Of a stretch of DNA of 64,000 bases, positions 1 through 8,677 are shown piece after piece. The notes beneath the pieces are model-generated. The model worked only from the letters and a program-made list of their open reading frames with translations. It was not told where the DNA came from and did no database searches. The translations under genes and the position numbers were made by a program. Positions within the stretch are counted from its first letter, which is position 1; every line of letters begins with the position of its first letter. Origin of the DNA: Bisgaard Taxon 45 (lineage in GTDB: Bacteria; Pseudomonadota; Gammaproteobacteria; Enterobacterales; Pasteurellaceae); assembly GCA_030783905.1 (NCBI GenBank), contig JAQAHH010000004.1, forward strand, positions 62,001 to 126,000. Direction: 5' to 3'.

Positions 1-213
1 TTCATCAGTATCGAACAAAACCGTATTATCAAGATCTTCTCAGTTGTGTCAGTGATTTTCCTACCGCCAACATTAGTGGCCTCTAACTATGGTATGAACT
101 TTGAGATTATGCCAGAATTAGGTCTTAAATTTGGTTATCCTATGGCATTAGGTTTAATGGCACTGGCCGCATTTGCACCTTATTGGTATTTCAAACGTAA
201 AGGTTGGTTATAA
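1..213 (+). CDS. corA: CorA magnesium/cobalt transporter, C-terminal end (partial)
   Basis: Open from the first base in frame 1 to a TAA at 211-213, giving the last 70 residues of a CorA-family divalent cation channel of the inner membrane. It shows the family signature YGMNFE at the end of the first transmembrane helix, a short periplasmic loop, a second hydrophobic helix and a basic tail (FKRKGWL). GMN is the CorA selectivity-filter motif. The rest of the gene lies outside the window. yggT follows after 15 bases. Confidence 0.93.
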   Translation, partial: FISIEQNRIIKIFSVVSVIFLPPTLVASNYGMNFEIMPELGLKFGYPMALGLMALAAFAPYWYFKRKGWL

Positions 214-228
214 GTTACAGGACGTGAT

Positions 229-795
229 ATGAATACATTACAATTATTAGTTTTTATCTTGATTGATCTTTATGGTCTTATTTTAGTGTTACGTGCCTGG
301 TTCCAATTCAGTCGCGTGGATTTTTACAACCCGATTTCACAAAGTATTGTCAAGATTACTCAACCCGCACTAGGCCCGCTCACCACTTTTATTCCGACTA
401 TTAAAAATATCAACCTTGCGGCGTTGGTCCTCGCTTTCTTACTTTTTAGTATCAAATTTCCACTGGCACATGTCGTGGGGAACTTATTTATCGCCAATGC
501 CGATGTCCTAGATTACGCCATTGTGGGGGCTCTCACCTTAATACGTACTATCGGCAAAGCGATCTTTTACGTTTTATTAATTGGTGCGGTGATGAGCTGG
601 TTCAACCGTGGTGCAACCCCACTTCAATTTGTCCTAGCCCAATTAAGTGAACCACTACTTCGCCCCATTCAGCGTATCTTACCTAATACAGGCATGATCG
701 ATTTTTCCCCAATGGTCTTAGCCATCGCCCTTTTCCTCGTCAATAGCGTATTCGGTGATCTGTTTGGCGTGTATTGGGCATTAGCCAGTTACTAA
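229..795 (+). CDS. yggT: YggT family integral membrane protein
   Basis: A 188-residue protein made of two similar halves, each with two hydrophobic helices and a short amphipathic stretch. The halves align around FNPISQ/LRPIQRILP-like segments (YNPISQSIVKITQP near residue 33, SEPLLRPIQRILP near 141), as expected for the duplicated YGGT domain. The molecular role of this family is not firmly known; it has been linked to osmotic tolerance and cell-envelope or division functions. It sits just before yggU, the usual gamma-proteobacterial arrangement, so co-transcription is likely. Confidence 0.88.
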   Translation: MNTLQLLVFILIDLYGLILVLRAWFQFSRVDFYNPISQSIVKITQPALGPLTTFIPTIKNINLAALVLAFLLFSIKFPLAHVVGNLFIANADVLDYAIVGALTLIRTIGKAIFYVLLIGAVMSWFNRGATPLQFVLAQLSEPLLRPIQRILPNTGMIDFSPMVLAIALFLVNSVFGDLFGVYWALASY

Positions 796-826
796 AAGTG
801 CGGTGAATTTTTAGGAAATTGGCGTT

Positions 827-1126
827 GTGACCCCATTACCAGCAGTCGAAAAACAAGAAAACAGCCTACGGTTGCGGATTTTTCTGCAACCGAAAGCCAG
901 TAAAGATCAGATCGTCGGTTTACATGACAATGAACTCAAAATCACGATCACTGCGCCACCGATTGACGGACAAGCCAACGCCCATTTACTCAAGTTCTTA
1001 AGCAAGACCTTTAAAGTAGCGAAAAGTAGTATCGTATTAGAAAAAGGCGAATTGAATAGACATAAGCAGATTCTCATCCCCAACCCGAAAATCGTACCAG
1101 ATGTTATTTCCAACCTGATAAAGTAA
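827..1126 (+). CDS. yggU: YggU / DUF167 family protein
   Basis: A 99-residue soluble protein with the DUF167 pattern: a basic N-terminal strand ([16 protein letters not shown]), then [17 protein letters not shown], then a C-terminal strand/helix with K-Q-I-L-I. Function is unknown; the fold is small alpha/beta. The start is a GTG at 827, preceded by an AGGAAA-like ribosome site at 813-818, and the first residues (TPLPAVEKQ) are weakly conserved. A DNA-uptake sequence (796-804) lies between yggT and this gene. Confidence 0.85.
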   Translation: MTPLPAVEKQENSLRLRIFLQPKASKDQIVGLHDNELKITITAPPIDGQANAHLLKFLSKTFKVAKSSIVLEKGELNRHKQILIPNPKIVPDVISNLIK

Positions 1127-1205
1127 AGGAAATAGACAAATATAATTACCTACTCATGTCGATTTCTACCCTATTTTTTAAAAATCACATTTAACAACAG
1201 ATACG

Positions 1206-2114
1206 CTATTTCAAATTTAAATAATGTAGTTTCTTAACTTCTTTTCTTCCATTAGAAATAGAATCGAGAATTAATGCCATTGCAAAAAAAAGAATTGCAA
1301 GAATACCGATACCAGATGATAAAACTGCTGTTGGTAATTTGCTCACTTGACCCGTCAACCAAAAATCCCAAATAACTACACCACCAAACCACAAAGATAA
1401 AAAAACACAACATAATGATAAAAAAGAAAAAAATAACATTGGTTTTTGCTCACGAATCAAAAAGAAAATAAAACGCAGGATCTTAAAACCATCACGATAA
1501 GTATTTAATTTACTTTTACTATTTTCTTTTCTCATAAAATAATTCGTTTCAATTTCTTTAATTGGTAAACATAATTGCAAAGCATGGACTGTCATTTCAG
1601 TTTCAATCTCAAAACCATTACTCATGACTGGTAGAGATTTCACAAAACGTCTAGTCATGATTCGGTAACCGGAAAAAACATCGTTGATTGACGAATTAAA
1701 GAAAACACTCACAATTTTAGAAAAGACTTTATTTCCTAAAATATGTCCTCTTGGATAGGTTTCAGATGAACGTGTTCTTGCCCCCACAACCATATCAAGA
1801 TTATCAGAAAGTAGTTTATCAATTAATTGAGGCGCAATTGAAGCATCATAAGTATTATCACCATCTACCAAAACATAAATATCCGCTTCAATATCCGCAA
1901 ACATTCTCCTTACTACAGCCCCTTTACCTTGTTGTGTTTCAGTTCTCACCTCGCAGCTAAGTGTTTTAGCAATCTCCAGTGTTCTATCGGTAGAATTATT
2001 ATCATATACATAGATCTTAGCTTCTGGTAGTGCTTTACTAAACGATAACACGGTATCCTCTATAGAATGTTCCTCATTGTAGCAAGGAATCAGAATTGCA
2101 ATTTTTTTACTCAT
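1206..2114 (-). CDS. GtrB-like family 2 glycosyltransferase (polyprenyl-phosphate sugar synthase)
   Basis: A 302-residue protein. Residues 1-210 are a GT2 domain with IPCYNEE at the N terminus, the metal/nucleotide motif DGDNTYD (D84-D86 as DxD) and a conserved FSGYRIMTRRF segment. Two transmembrane helices follow (about 231-255 and 268-286). This layout is that of GtrB/DPM1 enzymes, which move a sugar from UDP- or GDP-sugar to undecaprenyl phosphate on the inner face of the membrane. It overlaps the upstream membrane protein gene by 8 bp, so the two are probably translationally coupled. The sugar cannot be read from the sequence. AT content is clearly higher than in the flanking housekeeping genes. 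Confidence 0.85.
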   Translation of the reverse strand: MSKKIAILIPCYNEEHSIEDTVLSFSKALPEAKIYVYDNNSTDRTLEIAKTLSCEVRTETQQGKGAVVRRMFADIEADIYVLVDGDNTYDASIAPQLIDKLLSDNLDMVVGARTRSSETYPRGHILGNKVFSKIVSVFFNSSINDVFSGYRIMTRRFVKSLPVMSNGFEIETEMTVHALQLCLPIKEIETNYFMRKENSKSKLNTYRDGFKILRFIFFLIREQKPMLFFSFLSLCCVFLSLWFGGVVIWDFWLTGQVSKLPTAVLSSGIGILAILFFAMALILDSISNGRKEVKKLHYLNLK

Positions 2115-3912
2115 ATTTACTGCCTTTATATTTATACATTTTTATCAATCCATTAGAATCAATATATTCTAGATAACTTGGCACTTTTTCATTTTTAAAT
2201 AACTTAATCAACAGTGCGCTATCGTAATTAGCTTCATTAAAATGATCGAAAAAGTTTCCATCAATTAATACATAATCAATATCATATTTCTCTAAAATTC
2301 CTTTTGCATTTTGATCATTACTAAATAAGAAAAAATCAAATGCATCTAAATTCCCTTGTATGTTTCGGTGATAAGGTGCAGAAATAATAGCATTCTCAGT
2401 TCCAACGAGAATAGGTGCACCTAGATCGATGGTAGCCAATATATTTTTTTGAGTTATTTCATGTTTATTTAACAAGCTAATTACTGAGGAACGTGTAAAT
2501 CTTCCATATTTAGTAGATTGTTTATTATCATTAGCAAATAAAAGCACAAAAACGAATAATATTAGAAACGGAAAGGACAAAAGAAGAATAACAGTCTTAG
2601 TGAGAGAAAATGTAATTTTATCTCTTAAAATTACGCATGTGTAAGCTTGCAAAGGAATACAACAAACCAACGCTGTTGGAAACATTCTAATTTGCCAAAA
2701 AAAAGCCAGGGTAAAGTTAACGAGAAAAGAAATATATAAAATAAAAAATCTTGTCTCTATTTTTCTAAAGAAAAAAAGTGAAATAAATGACATAAACACT
2801 GCAAAGAAATATGAAATATTTGCTATATCCTCTTTCACATATCCAAAGATAGAAATGGCCTCTGATACGTTATCCAACCATAACAACTTTAATTTCTCAG
2901 GGTAATTAGCATATCCCCCCTTTAGCAATTCTGGATATGATATAACTATTGGCAATAATACAACTATACCAAGGGTAACATACAAAAATACTTTCTTATA
3001 AAAAGTCAACTCAGTGAAAAAAGTCAATATCCAACAGAATATTAATGCAGAAGTAAAACAGAGAAAAAAAGGAAAAGACAAAGCATCGTATTTTGCTTCG
3101 AAGAACTCACCTATTGGTCTATTTAGAATTAAAAAAAGAGGAATAATTATGACGGAAGTAGAACATACTGAACGACAGAATGTAAGAAAAGGAAAGTAAG
3201 AAAAATATCCATACAACGTAAGTAAAAATAAAATAATCACAAAACTATAAATATTTTCTAAACCAACCCATAATGATAAAACCATACACAATGCACAAAT
3301 AAAATCATGCTTCATATTCCTATTTTCCATCACTAATGGTGAAAATAAGATGAATAACGCAAGAAAAATAAATTGAAGATTATGATGATCTAAGGCACCC
3401 GGTATAAAACGTGTACTTAGTGGTGAAAACAATGTTATAAGCATTGCAATCTTAGCTGTTTCAAAGCCAAATAGTCGATAAGATATCAATGAAATAACCA
3501 GTAGAAAAATCAATAAATAAATAAGAGGAATAAATGTATTAGAAATTGCAAAAGCAGCAGATACATCAAAAAACGATGATAAAAAATAAGCCAACATTGC
3601 GAGGGGGATATCTGCAAGGCGAGACCAGTGCATTACTAATATGCCATCTGGACTAAATTGCGGTATAGGCTCTAGATACCAATTCCCATTCTGAATCCAT
3701 TCACGATACTGATAAAAGCGCATATAATCATCATTATCACTCAGATTAAGATTAAGTACCGTATCCCAATGTGTTACAATGAGATAAACTGAACATAAAA
3801 ACCAAATAATAAAAGCAATCATTGTTAGTTTTTTTAATTCAGATTGTTCTAAAAAAATATTTTTTAACGTTTTAAACACTTTTAAGACCTCATAAAAATA
3901 GAATCCATACAT
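2107..3912 (-). CDS. Large multi-spanning membrane protein, probable GT-C type glycosyltransferase
   Basis: A 601-residue protein with about 11-13 hydrophobic helices. Just after the first helix is a large loop with the acidic cluster DNDDYMRFYQ (about residues 58-67) and later MHWSRLADIP. An acidic DD/DE pair in the first external loop is the hallmark of lipid-linked-sugar GT-C enzymes (ArnT/PMT/STT3 type). A short soluble domain ends the protein (about 480-601). By position it would be the modification-specific transferase (the 'Gtr' component) using the polyprenyl-linked sugar made by its coupled neighbour at 1206-2114. M31 (codon at 3822) is an alternative start. Acceptor and sugar are unknown. 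Confidence 0.65.
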   Translation of the reverse strand: MYGFYFYEVLKVFKTLKNIFLEQSELKKLTMIAFIIWFLCSVYLIVTHWDTVLNLNLSDNDDYMRFYQYREWIQNGNWYLEPIPQFSPDGILVMHWSRLADIPLAMLAYFLSSFFDVSAAFAISNTFIPLIYLLIFLLVISLISYRLFGFETAKIAMLITLFSPLSTRFIPGALDHHNLQFIFLALFILFSPLVMENRNMKHDFICALCMVLSLWVGLENIYSFVIILFLLTLYGYFSYFPFLTFCRSVCSTSVIIIPLFLILNRPIGEFFEAKYDALSFPFFLCFTSALIFCWILTFFTELTFYKKVFLYVTLGIVVLLPIVISYPELLKGGYANYPEKLKLLWLDNVSEAISIFGYVKEDIANISYFFAVFMSFISLFFFRKIETRFFILYISFLVNFTLAFFWQIRMFPTALVCCIPLQAYTCVILRDKITFSLTKTVILLLSFPFLILFVFVLLFANDNKQSTKYGRFTRSSVISLLNKHEITQKNILATIDLGAPILVGTENAIISAPYHRNIQGNLDAFDFFLFSNDQNAKGILEKYDIDYVLIDGNFFDHFNEANYDSALLIKLFKNEKVPSYLEYIDSNGLIKMYKYKGSKYE

Positions 3913-3935
3913 TTAATAAAAAATAGTAACTTATC

Positions 3936-4313
3936 ATGTTAAAATATTTAATGAATACGATTCCATTATTTCTAAAATACTCGACAGTAGGAGTAATTAA
4001 TACTATTATTCATTGGTTTGTATTTATACTCTCTATTTATACTTTAAATATAAACCAAACATATGCAAACTTAATTAGCTTTCTATGTGCTGCAACTTTC
4101 TCATTCTTTGCTAATGCAAAATTCACATTCAATGCCCAAAAAACAACCAGACGTTATATTTTATTTATGGGATTTATGGGAAGTTTGAGCATTTTATTTG
4201 GCTATATCTCGGATATACATAAAATAAATCCACTCTACACAATCATTTTATTCTCACTAACAAGCCTATTTTTAGGATTTATATATTTAAAATTCTTAGT
4301 TTTTAAAAAATAG
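3936..4313 (+). CDS. GtrA-like small membrane protein (sugar-lipid flippase family)
   Basis: A 125-residue protein with four predicted membrane helices (about 10-30, 38-58, 72-92, 98-120). The opening pattern FLKYSTVGVINTIIHW and the AN.ISF...FFANAKFTF segment match the GtrA/DPMS fold (pfam GtrA), whose members are thought to flip undecaprenyl-phosphate-linked sugars. It is divergent from the GT-C gene with only 23 bp between start codons. M6 at 3951 is an alternative start. In phage gtr clusters gtrA, gtrB and gtrC run the same way; here gtrA is inverted. Confidence 0.8.
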   Translation: MLKYLMNTIPLFLKYSTVGVINTIIHWFVFILSIYTLNINQTYANLISFLCAATFSFFANAKFTFNAQKTTRRYILFMGFMGSLSILFGYISDIHKINPLYTIILFSLTSLFLGFIYLKFLVFKK

Positions 4314-4340
4314 TCTACTCATTCCAATAATAACAATCGT

Positions 4341-4637
4341 CTAATTCCTAATCAACTGACTTGCGAATTGATAGACTTGTTGAATGGCTTTATTATCCAC
4401 TTCCTCAACTAAAAGCATGGCTTTTCCCCCCTCATAAGGCAAAGTATAAATAGGATTGGATATCATAGAAAGCGCGGATTCCACTGGTTTAATCAAAAAA
4501 CGGTTGTCATAAATCCCGCCAATCACTTTTTGGCGATAGTAAATAATAAACTTGCCCATCATTGCCCGATATTGAATATCTTCTAAGTCAGCTAGCTGAT
4601 CTAAAATAAAATGAAGATAAGTCTTGCTTGAAGGCAT
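4341..4637 (-). CDS. TfoX/Sxy N-terminal domain family protein
   Basis: A 98-residue protein covering only a TfoX_N domain: RAMMGKFIIYYRQKVIGGIYD followed by FLIKPVESAL, the core pattern of this family. It lacks the C-terminal helix-hairpin domain of the competence regulator Sxy/TfoX, so it is a stand-alone paralogue and not the competence activator itself. Function is unknown. The same-strand acetyltransferase gene is 36 bp upstream, so a small operon is possible. A good AGGAGA ribosome site precedes the ATG. Confidence 0.75.
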   Translation of the reverse strand: MPSSKTYLHFILDQLADLEDIQYRAMMGKFIIYYRQKVIGGIYDNRFLIKPVESALSMISNPIYTLPYEGGKAMLLVEEVDNKAIQQVYQFASQLIRN

Positions 4638-4673
4638 GTTTTCTCCTTTTACGAAAGCAATAAGTTGAAAAGG

Positions 4674-5126
4674 TTATAAACTCAACTCAAAAATACTTTT
4701 CTTTGGATTCATTTTAAAGCCTTCTGCTTCAAGCATTGCCTGTTGCTGTGGAGCTTGTTCTATCACTAAACGGGTCGATTGCGTATAACGCACAAATTCT
4801 TTGGCTTTCGCGATTAATGCTGCATAGATCTCTGTTTTATAAGGACACTCTCGCACAAAAATATCGGTGAGTTGCCAATAACGCTGTAATTGAAGGGAGG
4901 ATAGACGTGGGTAGAGTTGAATAAAACCTAACGCTTGGTGCGTTTCATCGATAGCGATGAAAAAAATACTTTCACTAAAACGAATTCGATTCGTCAAAAA
5001 AGCTAAAGTGCGGTCTGGATTTTCCGACATGCCATGCGAAAGACGATATTGCTCAAAGAGCGGTAATAGACTCTCTAAATTCCATTGTTCAGCTTTAAAT
5101 ATTTTCATTTTTTCACAAGCGCGCAT
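4674..5126 (-). CDS. GNAT family N-acetyltransferase
   Basis: A 150-residue protein with a GNAT layout: an N-terminal strand with helix, IFFIAIDETHQALGFIQLYP (strands 2-4), LTDIFVRECPYKTEIYAALIAKAKEF (catalytic strand and helix alpha-3), then TRLVIEQAPQQQAMLEAEGFK. The usual Q/RxxGxG/A acetyl-CoA loop is degenerate (RECPYKTEIYA), so cofactor binding should not be assumed. The start may instead be M7 (codon at 5108), giving MKIFKAEQW with GTGAAAAA before it. The substrate is unknown. An uptake sequence lies inside the gene at 5006-5014. Confidence 0.72.
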   Translation of the reverse strand: MRACEKMKIFKAEQWNLESLLPLFEQYRLSHGMSENPDRTLAFLTNRIRFSESIFFIAIDETHQALGFIQLYPRLSSLQLQRYWQLTDIFVRECPYKTEIYAALIAKAKEFVRYTQSTRLVIEQAPQQQAMLEAEGFKMNPKKSIFELSL

Positions 5127-5284
5127 TTTTTGTCTAATCCATACAGTGGATTGTAGCTTTTTAAAACAAAATAATCATCTTTTCACAAAAAAATTTTTTA
5201 AATTTGCCTAAAATCAACAGAACAGCCGAAAAAATTTGCTATAGTAGAGCGGTTATTTTTTATTACTTTAATACGGAGAAAATT

Positions 5285-6052
5285 ATGGCTCGTCGTCCTT
5301 TAGTTATGGGTAACTGGAAATTAAACGGTAGCAAAGCATTTACCAACACATTAATCCAAGACTTAAAAACAGAATTAGCAGGCGTTGAAGGCTGTGATGT
5401 GGCAATTGCCCCACCTGTGATGTATTTAGCCGAAGCGGAAGCCGCACTTGTAGGCAGTGATATTGCGTTAGGCGCACAAAACGTGGATGTGAATGTTCAA
5501 GGTGCCTTTACTGGTGATATTTCAACAGACATGTTAAAAGACTTTGGTGCAAAATATATCATTATCGGTCACTCTGAGCGTCGTACTTATCACAAAGAAA
5601 GCGATGAATTCATCGCGAAAAAATTTGCTGCATTAAAACAAGCAGGCTTAGTGCCAGTATTGTGTATTGGTGAAAGTGAGGCCGAAAATGAAGCCGGCAA
5701 AACAGAAGAAGTGTGTGCACGCCAAATTGATGCGGTATTAAATACATTAGGTGCTGAAGCTTTTAATGGTGCAGTTATCGCTTACGAACCAATTTGGGCA
5801 ATCGGTACTGGTAAATCAGCAACCCCTGCTCAAGCACAAGCGGTTCACGCCTTTATCCGTGGCCATATTGCGAAGCAAGACAAAGCGGTGGCAGAACAAG
5901 TCATCATCCAATACGGTGGTTCAGTCAATGATGCGAATGCCGCTGAATTATTTACCCAACCTGATATCGACGGTGCATTAGTGGGTGGTGCCTCATTAAA
6001 AGCCCCAGCCTTTGCCGTGATCGTCAAAGCAGCAGCAAAAGCGAAAAACTAA
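5285..6052 (+). CDS. tpiA: Triosephosphate isomerase
   Basis: A 255-residue TIM-barrel enzyme interconverting dihydroxyacetone phosphate and glyceraldehyde 3-phosphate in glycolysis. Family motifs are all present: MGNWKLNG at the N terminus (catalytic Asn/Lys), IIGHSERR (catalytic His), [10 protein letters not shown] (catalytic Glu and phosphate loop) and GGSV plus GALVGGASL near the end. The start is the ATG at 5285 after CGGAGAA; the frame is open 27 codons further upstream but those residues are not family-like. The length equals that of E. coli TpiA. A strong terminator follows at 6071. Confidence 0.98.
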   Translation: MARRPLVMGNWKLNGSKAFTNTLIQDLKTELAGVEGCDVAIAPPVMYLAEAEAALVGSDIALGAQNVDVNVQGAFTGDISTDMLKDFGAKYIIIGHSERRTYHKESDEFIAKKFAALKQAGLVPVLCIGESEAENEAGKTEEVCARQIDAVLNTLGAEAFNGAVIAYEPIWAIGTGKSATPAQAQAVHAFIRGHIAKQDKAVAEQVIIQYGGSVNDANAAELFTQPDIDGALVGGASLKAPAFAVIVKAAAKAKN

Positions 6053-6066
6053 TTGATTCATCAACA

Positions 6067-6098
6067 TAAAAAAGCAGATCGATGATCTGCTTTTTTTA
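6067..6098 (+). terminator. Rho-independent terminator of tpiA
   Basis: AAAGCAGATC (6071-6080), a 3-base loop and GATCTGCTTT (6084-6093) form a 10-bp stem followed by a T run. The A run on the other side lets it also work for the convergent methyltransferase operon. Confidence 0.85.
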
Positions 6099-6121
6099 TG
6101 ATTAAAGTGCGGTACGTTTGA

Positions 6122-6934
6122 CTATTTTTTCCAACTCAAAAACGCCCACGTTTTCATATCACCTCGTGCTGAAGTCAGACTTGGATGGGTGGCATAGTAT
6201 GCTTTCAATTTATTGATTTCTTGCTCAGTTAATTGACCAATTGACCACTGAACAGATTGAATAAAGCTTACTTCTGTCATGTTCTCCGGCTCAACTAAAC
6301 CACATGCCGAGGTAATAAAATCGACACTCGCGTGATAACCTTTTTGATGAAGTAAATTGAGTGCATACATATAATTTGGGAAACCCACAGAATCCCGACC
6401 GATATACTGTAAAATATCACGTGCAATGAAATCTTTTTCTACAATCATGGTCATATACACCGCTTTCTTGGCTTTAGCATTCAATTTATCAATCGCTTCA
6501 TCTAAATCCGCCACCATCGAAGAACGGGAAGATACACAAATGTCACACACTGGCACCTCGGTCCAGTCATCGTCCCATGATTTTCGTACAGGCTGAACAT
6601 GCGCCAAACCTAATTTGCTCGCCCGTTGTTGTAAAACAGATAACATGCCTTCGCTGTAATCTAAGCCATAAACCTGTTTAAAGTGCGGTGCAATCGCAAG
6701 ACAAATTGCGCCACCTCCACAGCCCACATCCAATAAACTTTCTACCTGGTTGAGATCCATCCGACTGACAAAGGCCTGCACATATTGATTGTTCAAATCA
6801 AATGCTGAATGTTGCATTTTCTCCGCTTTACGATCCCAATCTTGGGCAGTTTTGGGCTCTCTTGCTGCCATCTGATAATGATTACGGTAGAGTTCGGCAA
6901 AATCCACATCGCGTAAAGTTTGGTACTTATTCAT
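6122..6934 (-). CDS. Class I SAM-dependent methyltransferase in an ABC-transporter operon
   Basis: A 270-residue cytoplasmic protein. The Rossmann motif I is VESLLDVGCGGGAICLAIAP (about residues 64-83), followed by GLDYSEGML (motif Post-I), so SAM binding is likely. An N-terminal helical cap carries YRNHYQMAAREPKT and DWDRKAEKM, and the C-terminal third is not recognisable. It is last in a four-gene operon and overlaps the ATPase gene by 8 bp, implying coupled expression with metal or oxyanion uptake. Substrate is unknown: it could modify a chelator or cofactor, or sense the imported metal. An uptake sequence lies at 6681-6689. Confidence 0.8.
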   Translation of the reverse strand: MNKYQTLRDVDFAELYRNHYQMAAREPKTAQDWDRKAEKMQHSAFDLNNQYVQAFVSRMDLNQVESLLDVGCGGGAICLAIAPHFKQVYGLDYSEGMLSVLQQRASKLGLAHVQPVRKSWDDDWTEVPVCDICVSSRSSMVADLDEAIDKLNAKAKKAVYMTMIVEKDFIARDILQYIGRDSVGFPNYMYALNLLHQKGYHASVDFITSACGLVEPENMTEVSFIQSVQWSIGQLTEQEINKLKAYYATHPSLTSARGDMKTWAFLSWKK

Positions 6935-7682
6935 AAGTTGTCCTTAAATTTTTGCGTAATACATTTTCGTCTAATTGATAAATCGTCGCTAAATTCTGTG
7001 TAGTCAGTGTTTGTTTTGGTGTCCCGCTTGCAATAATCCGACCTTGATGAAATAAAATGGCACAATCCGCCACTTGGAAGCTATGTTCGGGTTGATGAGT
7101 GGTCATTAGAATCGACAACCCCCTTTGTTTTAATGCCGTGATTTTTTCTAATACGCGAATTTGATTACCAAAATCCAAATTCGACATCGGTTCATCCATA
7201 ATCAGAAAGGCTGGCTGTTGTGCTAAGGCGCGTGCGATCAGGACAAGTTGCCGTTCGCCCCCACTGATTTGGTGATAAAAACGCTGACTCAAATGCGCAA
7301 TACCGAGCATCGCAAGACACTGCTCTGCAATCGCAATATCCTTTTGTTTAGGTGAACTGTACCAAGCAAGGTGGGCAGTCCTGCCCATCAGCACCACTTC
7401 TTGTACGGTAAAATGGAATAAATGATGTACTTGTGGCACGTAACCAATAAATTGTGCCAATTCTTTTTGTGTCCAGGTAAAGTGCGGTCGGTTTTGTAAC
7501 AAAATTTCGCCAGAAAGGGGCGGTAATAAACCTAAAATAGTTTTCAATAATGTTGTTTTCCCGCAGCCATTTGCCCCCAATAAGCACACCACCTGATTAG
7601 TGTCGAGCTGCAAATTAAGATCCGAGGCTAATACCTGTTTTTTATAACCTATGCTCAGTTGTTTCAAGGTGACCAAACTCAT
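6927..7682 (-). CDS. FecE/BtuD-type ABC transporter ATPase
   Basis: A 251-residue ATPase for a type II importer. Walker A is GANGCGKTT (about residues 35-43), the Q loop lies in FIGYVPQVHH, the signature is ISGGERQLVLIARAL, Walker B is FLIMDEPMSNLD and the switch His is in MTTHQPEH. It overlaps the permease gene by 4 bp (ATGA) and the methyltransferase gene by 8 bp. It would energise uptake through the permease at 7679-8671. An uptake sequence lies at 7480-7488. Confidence 0.92.
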   Translation of the reverse strand: MSLVTLKQLSIGYKKQVLASDLNLQLDTNQVVCLLGANGCGKTTLLKTILGLLPPLSGEILLQNRPHFTWTQKELAQFIGYVPQVHHLFHFTVQEVVLMGRTAHLAWYSSPKQKDIAIAEQCLAMLGIAHLSQRFYHQISGGERQLVLIARALAQQPAFLIMDEPMSNLDFGNQIRVLEKITALKQRGLSILMTTHQPEHSFQVADCAILFHQGRIIASGTPKQTLTTQNLATIYQLDENVLRKNLRTTYE

Positions 7683-8671
7683 CGTTTTCCTCCTTGAATT
7701 AATAAACTTAAAAAGAAAGGCGCACCGACAAGGGAGGTAATAATACCTAAAGGGACTTCAATGGTAAAAATAGAACGCGCAATAGTATCAGTGAGTAATA
7801 AAAAGGTCGCACCAATAAATAAACTGGTTGGCAATAAACGCTGGAAATCCGCACCAATCCATAAACGCGCAATATGCGGAATGATCAAGCCCACCCAACC
7901 AATAATCCCCGTAATAGACACCGCAGCTGAAGTCATGAGTGTTGCAGATAAGATAAAAATAAGCCGTGTGCGTTTCGTATTAATACCCAATGTTTCGGCT
8001 TCTTCATCATCTAAACTGAGTAAATTCATACGCCAACGCAATAAAATTAAGGGGATCAGGCTCGCACAAATTAAGGGGGAGACTAAAGCAAGGTCATTTA
8101 AGGTTGCCATATTTAATCCGCCCATTAACCAAAACGTAATAGTGGTTAATTGGCTATAAGGATCTGATAAGATTTTTAATAACGAAATCCCTGCACTTAA
8201 TAGCGAGGCAATTGCGATACCCGCTAATACTAACGCTAATGTTGGCGAATGATGGGGTGCGGTGCGTGAGATCAAATACACCAACGCGACAGCGAGTAAT
8301 CCCCCTAAAAAAGCCACAATCTGAATGGTCAATAACGACCCACCAAAATAAATAGCAGTGACAGCCCCGAGGCCTGCCCCCGCAGTTACGCCTAAAATAT
8401 CCGGCGAAACCAATGGATTTTTAAACATCCCTTGGTAAGTCGCGCCCGCGACAGACAGGGCGGCACCCACAATAATGGCGGTAAAAATACGTGGCAAACG
8501 AATATGCCACAAAACCGTTTCCACCTCCGAACGCGGGGTATCGGAGGAAAGACAAAACAGCGCCTGCCAGAAATCATGGAAGGCGATGTGATATTGCCCA
8601 ATTAGGCAAGCAGACATGGCGACCCCTAGCAATAACACGGGAGGAAGCCAGAAACGAAAGGTCAACTTCAT
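7679..8671 (-). CDS. FecCD-family ABC transporter permease
   Basis: A 330-residue inner-membrane permease with about ten hydrophobic helices. It has the FecCD patterns LPRIFTAIIVGAALSVAGATYQG and the cytoplasmic coupling region around DEEAETLGI, and later GIIGWVGLIIPHIARLWIG. Families of this type import ferric siderophores, haem, cobalamin or, in the MolBCA subgroup of Haemophilus, molybdate/tungstate. Six bp separate it from the binding-protein gene upstream. Substrate cannot be fixed from this subunit. Confidence 0.92.
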   Translation of the reverse strand: MKLTFRFWLPPVLLLGVAMSACLIGQYHIAFHDFWQALFCLSSDTPRSEVETVLWHIRLPRIFTAIIVGAALSVAGATYQGMFKNPLVSPDILGVTAGAGLGAVTAIYFGGSLLTIQIVAFLGGLLAVALVYLISRTAPHHSPTLALVLAGIAIASLLSAGISLLKILSDPYSQLTTITFWLMGGLNMATLNDLALVSPLICASLIPLILLRWRMNLLSLDDEEAETLGINTKRTRLIFILSATLMTSAAVSITGIIGWVGLIIPHIARLWIGADFQRLLPTSLFIGATFLLLTDTIARSIFTIEVPLGIITSLVGAPFFLSLLIQGGKR

Positions 8672-8677
8672 GCCGAT

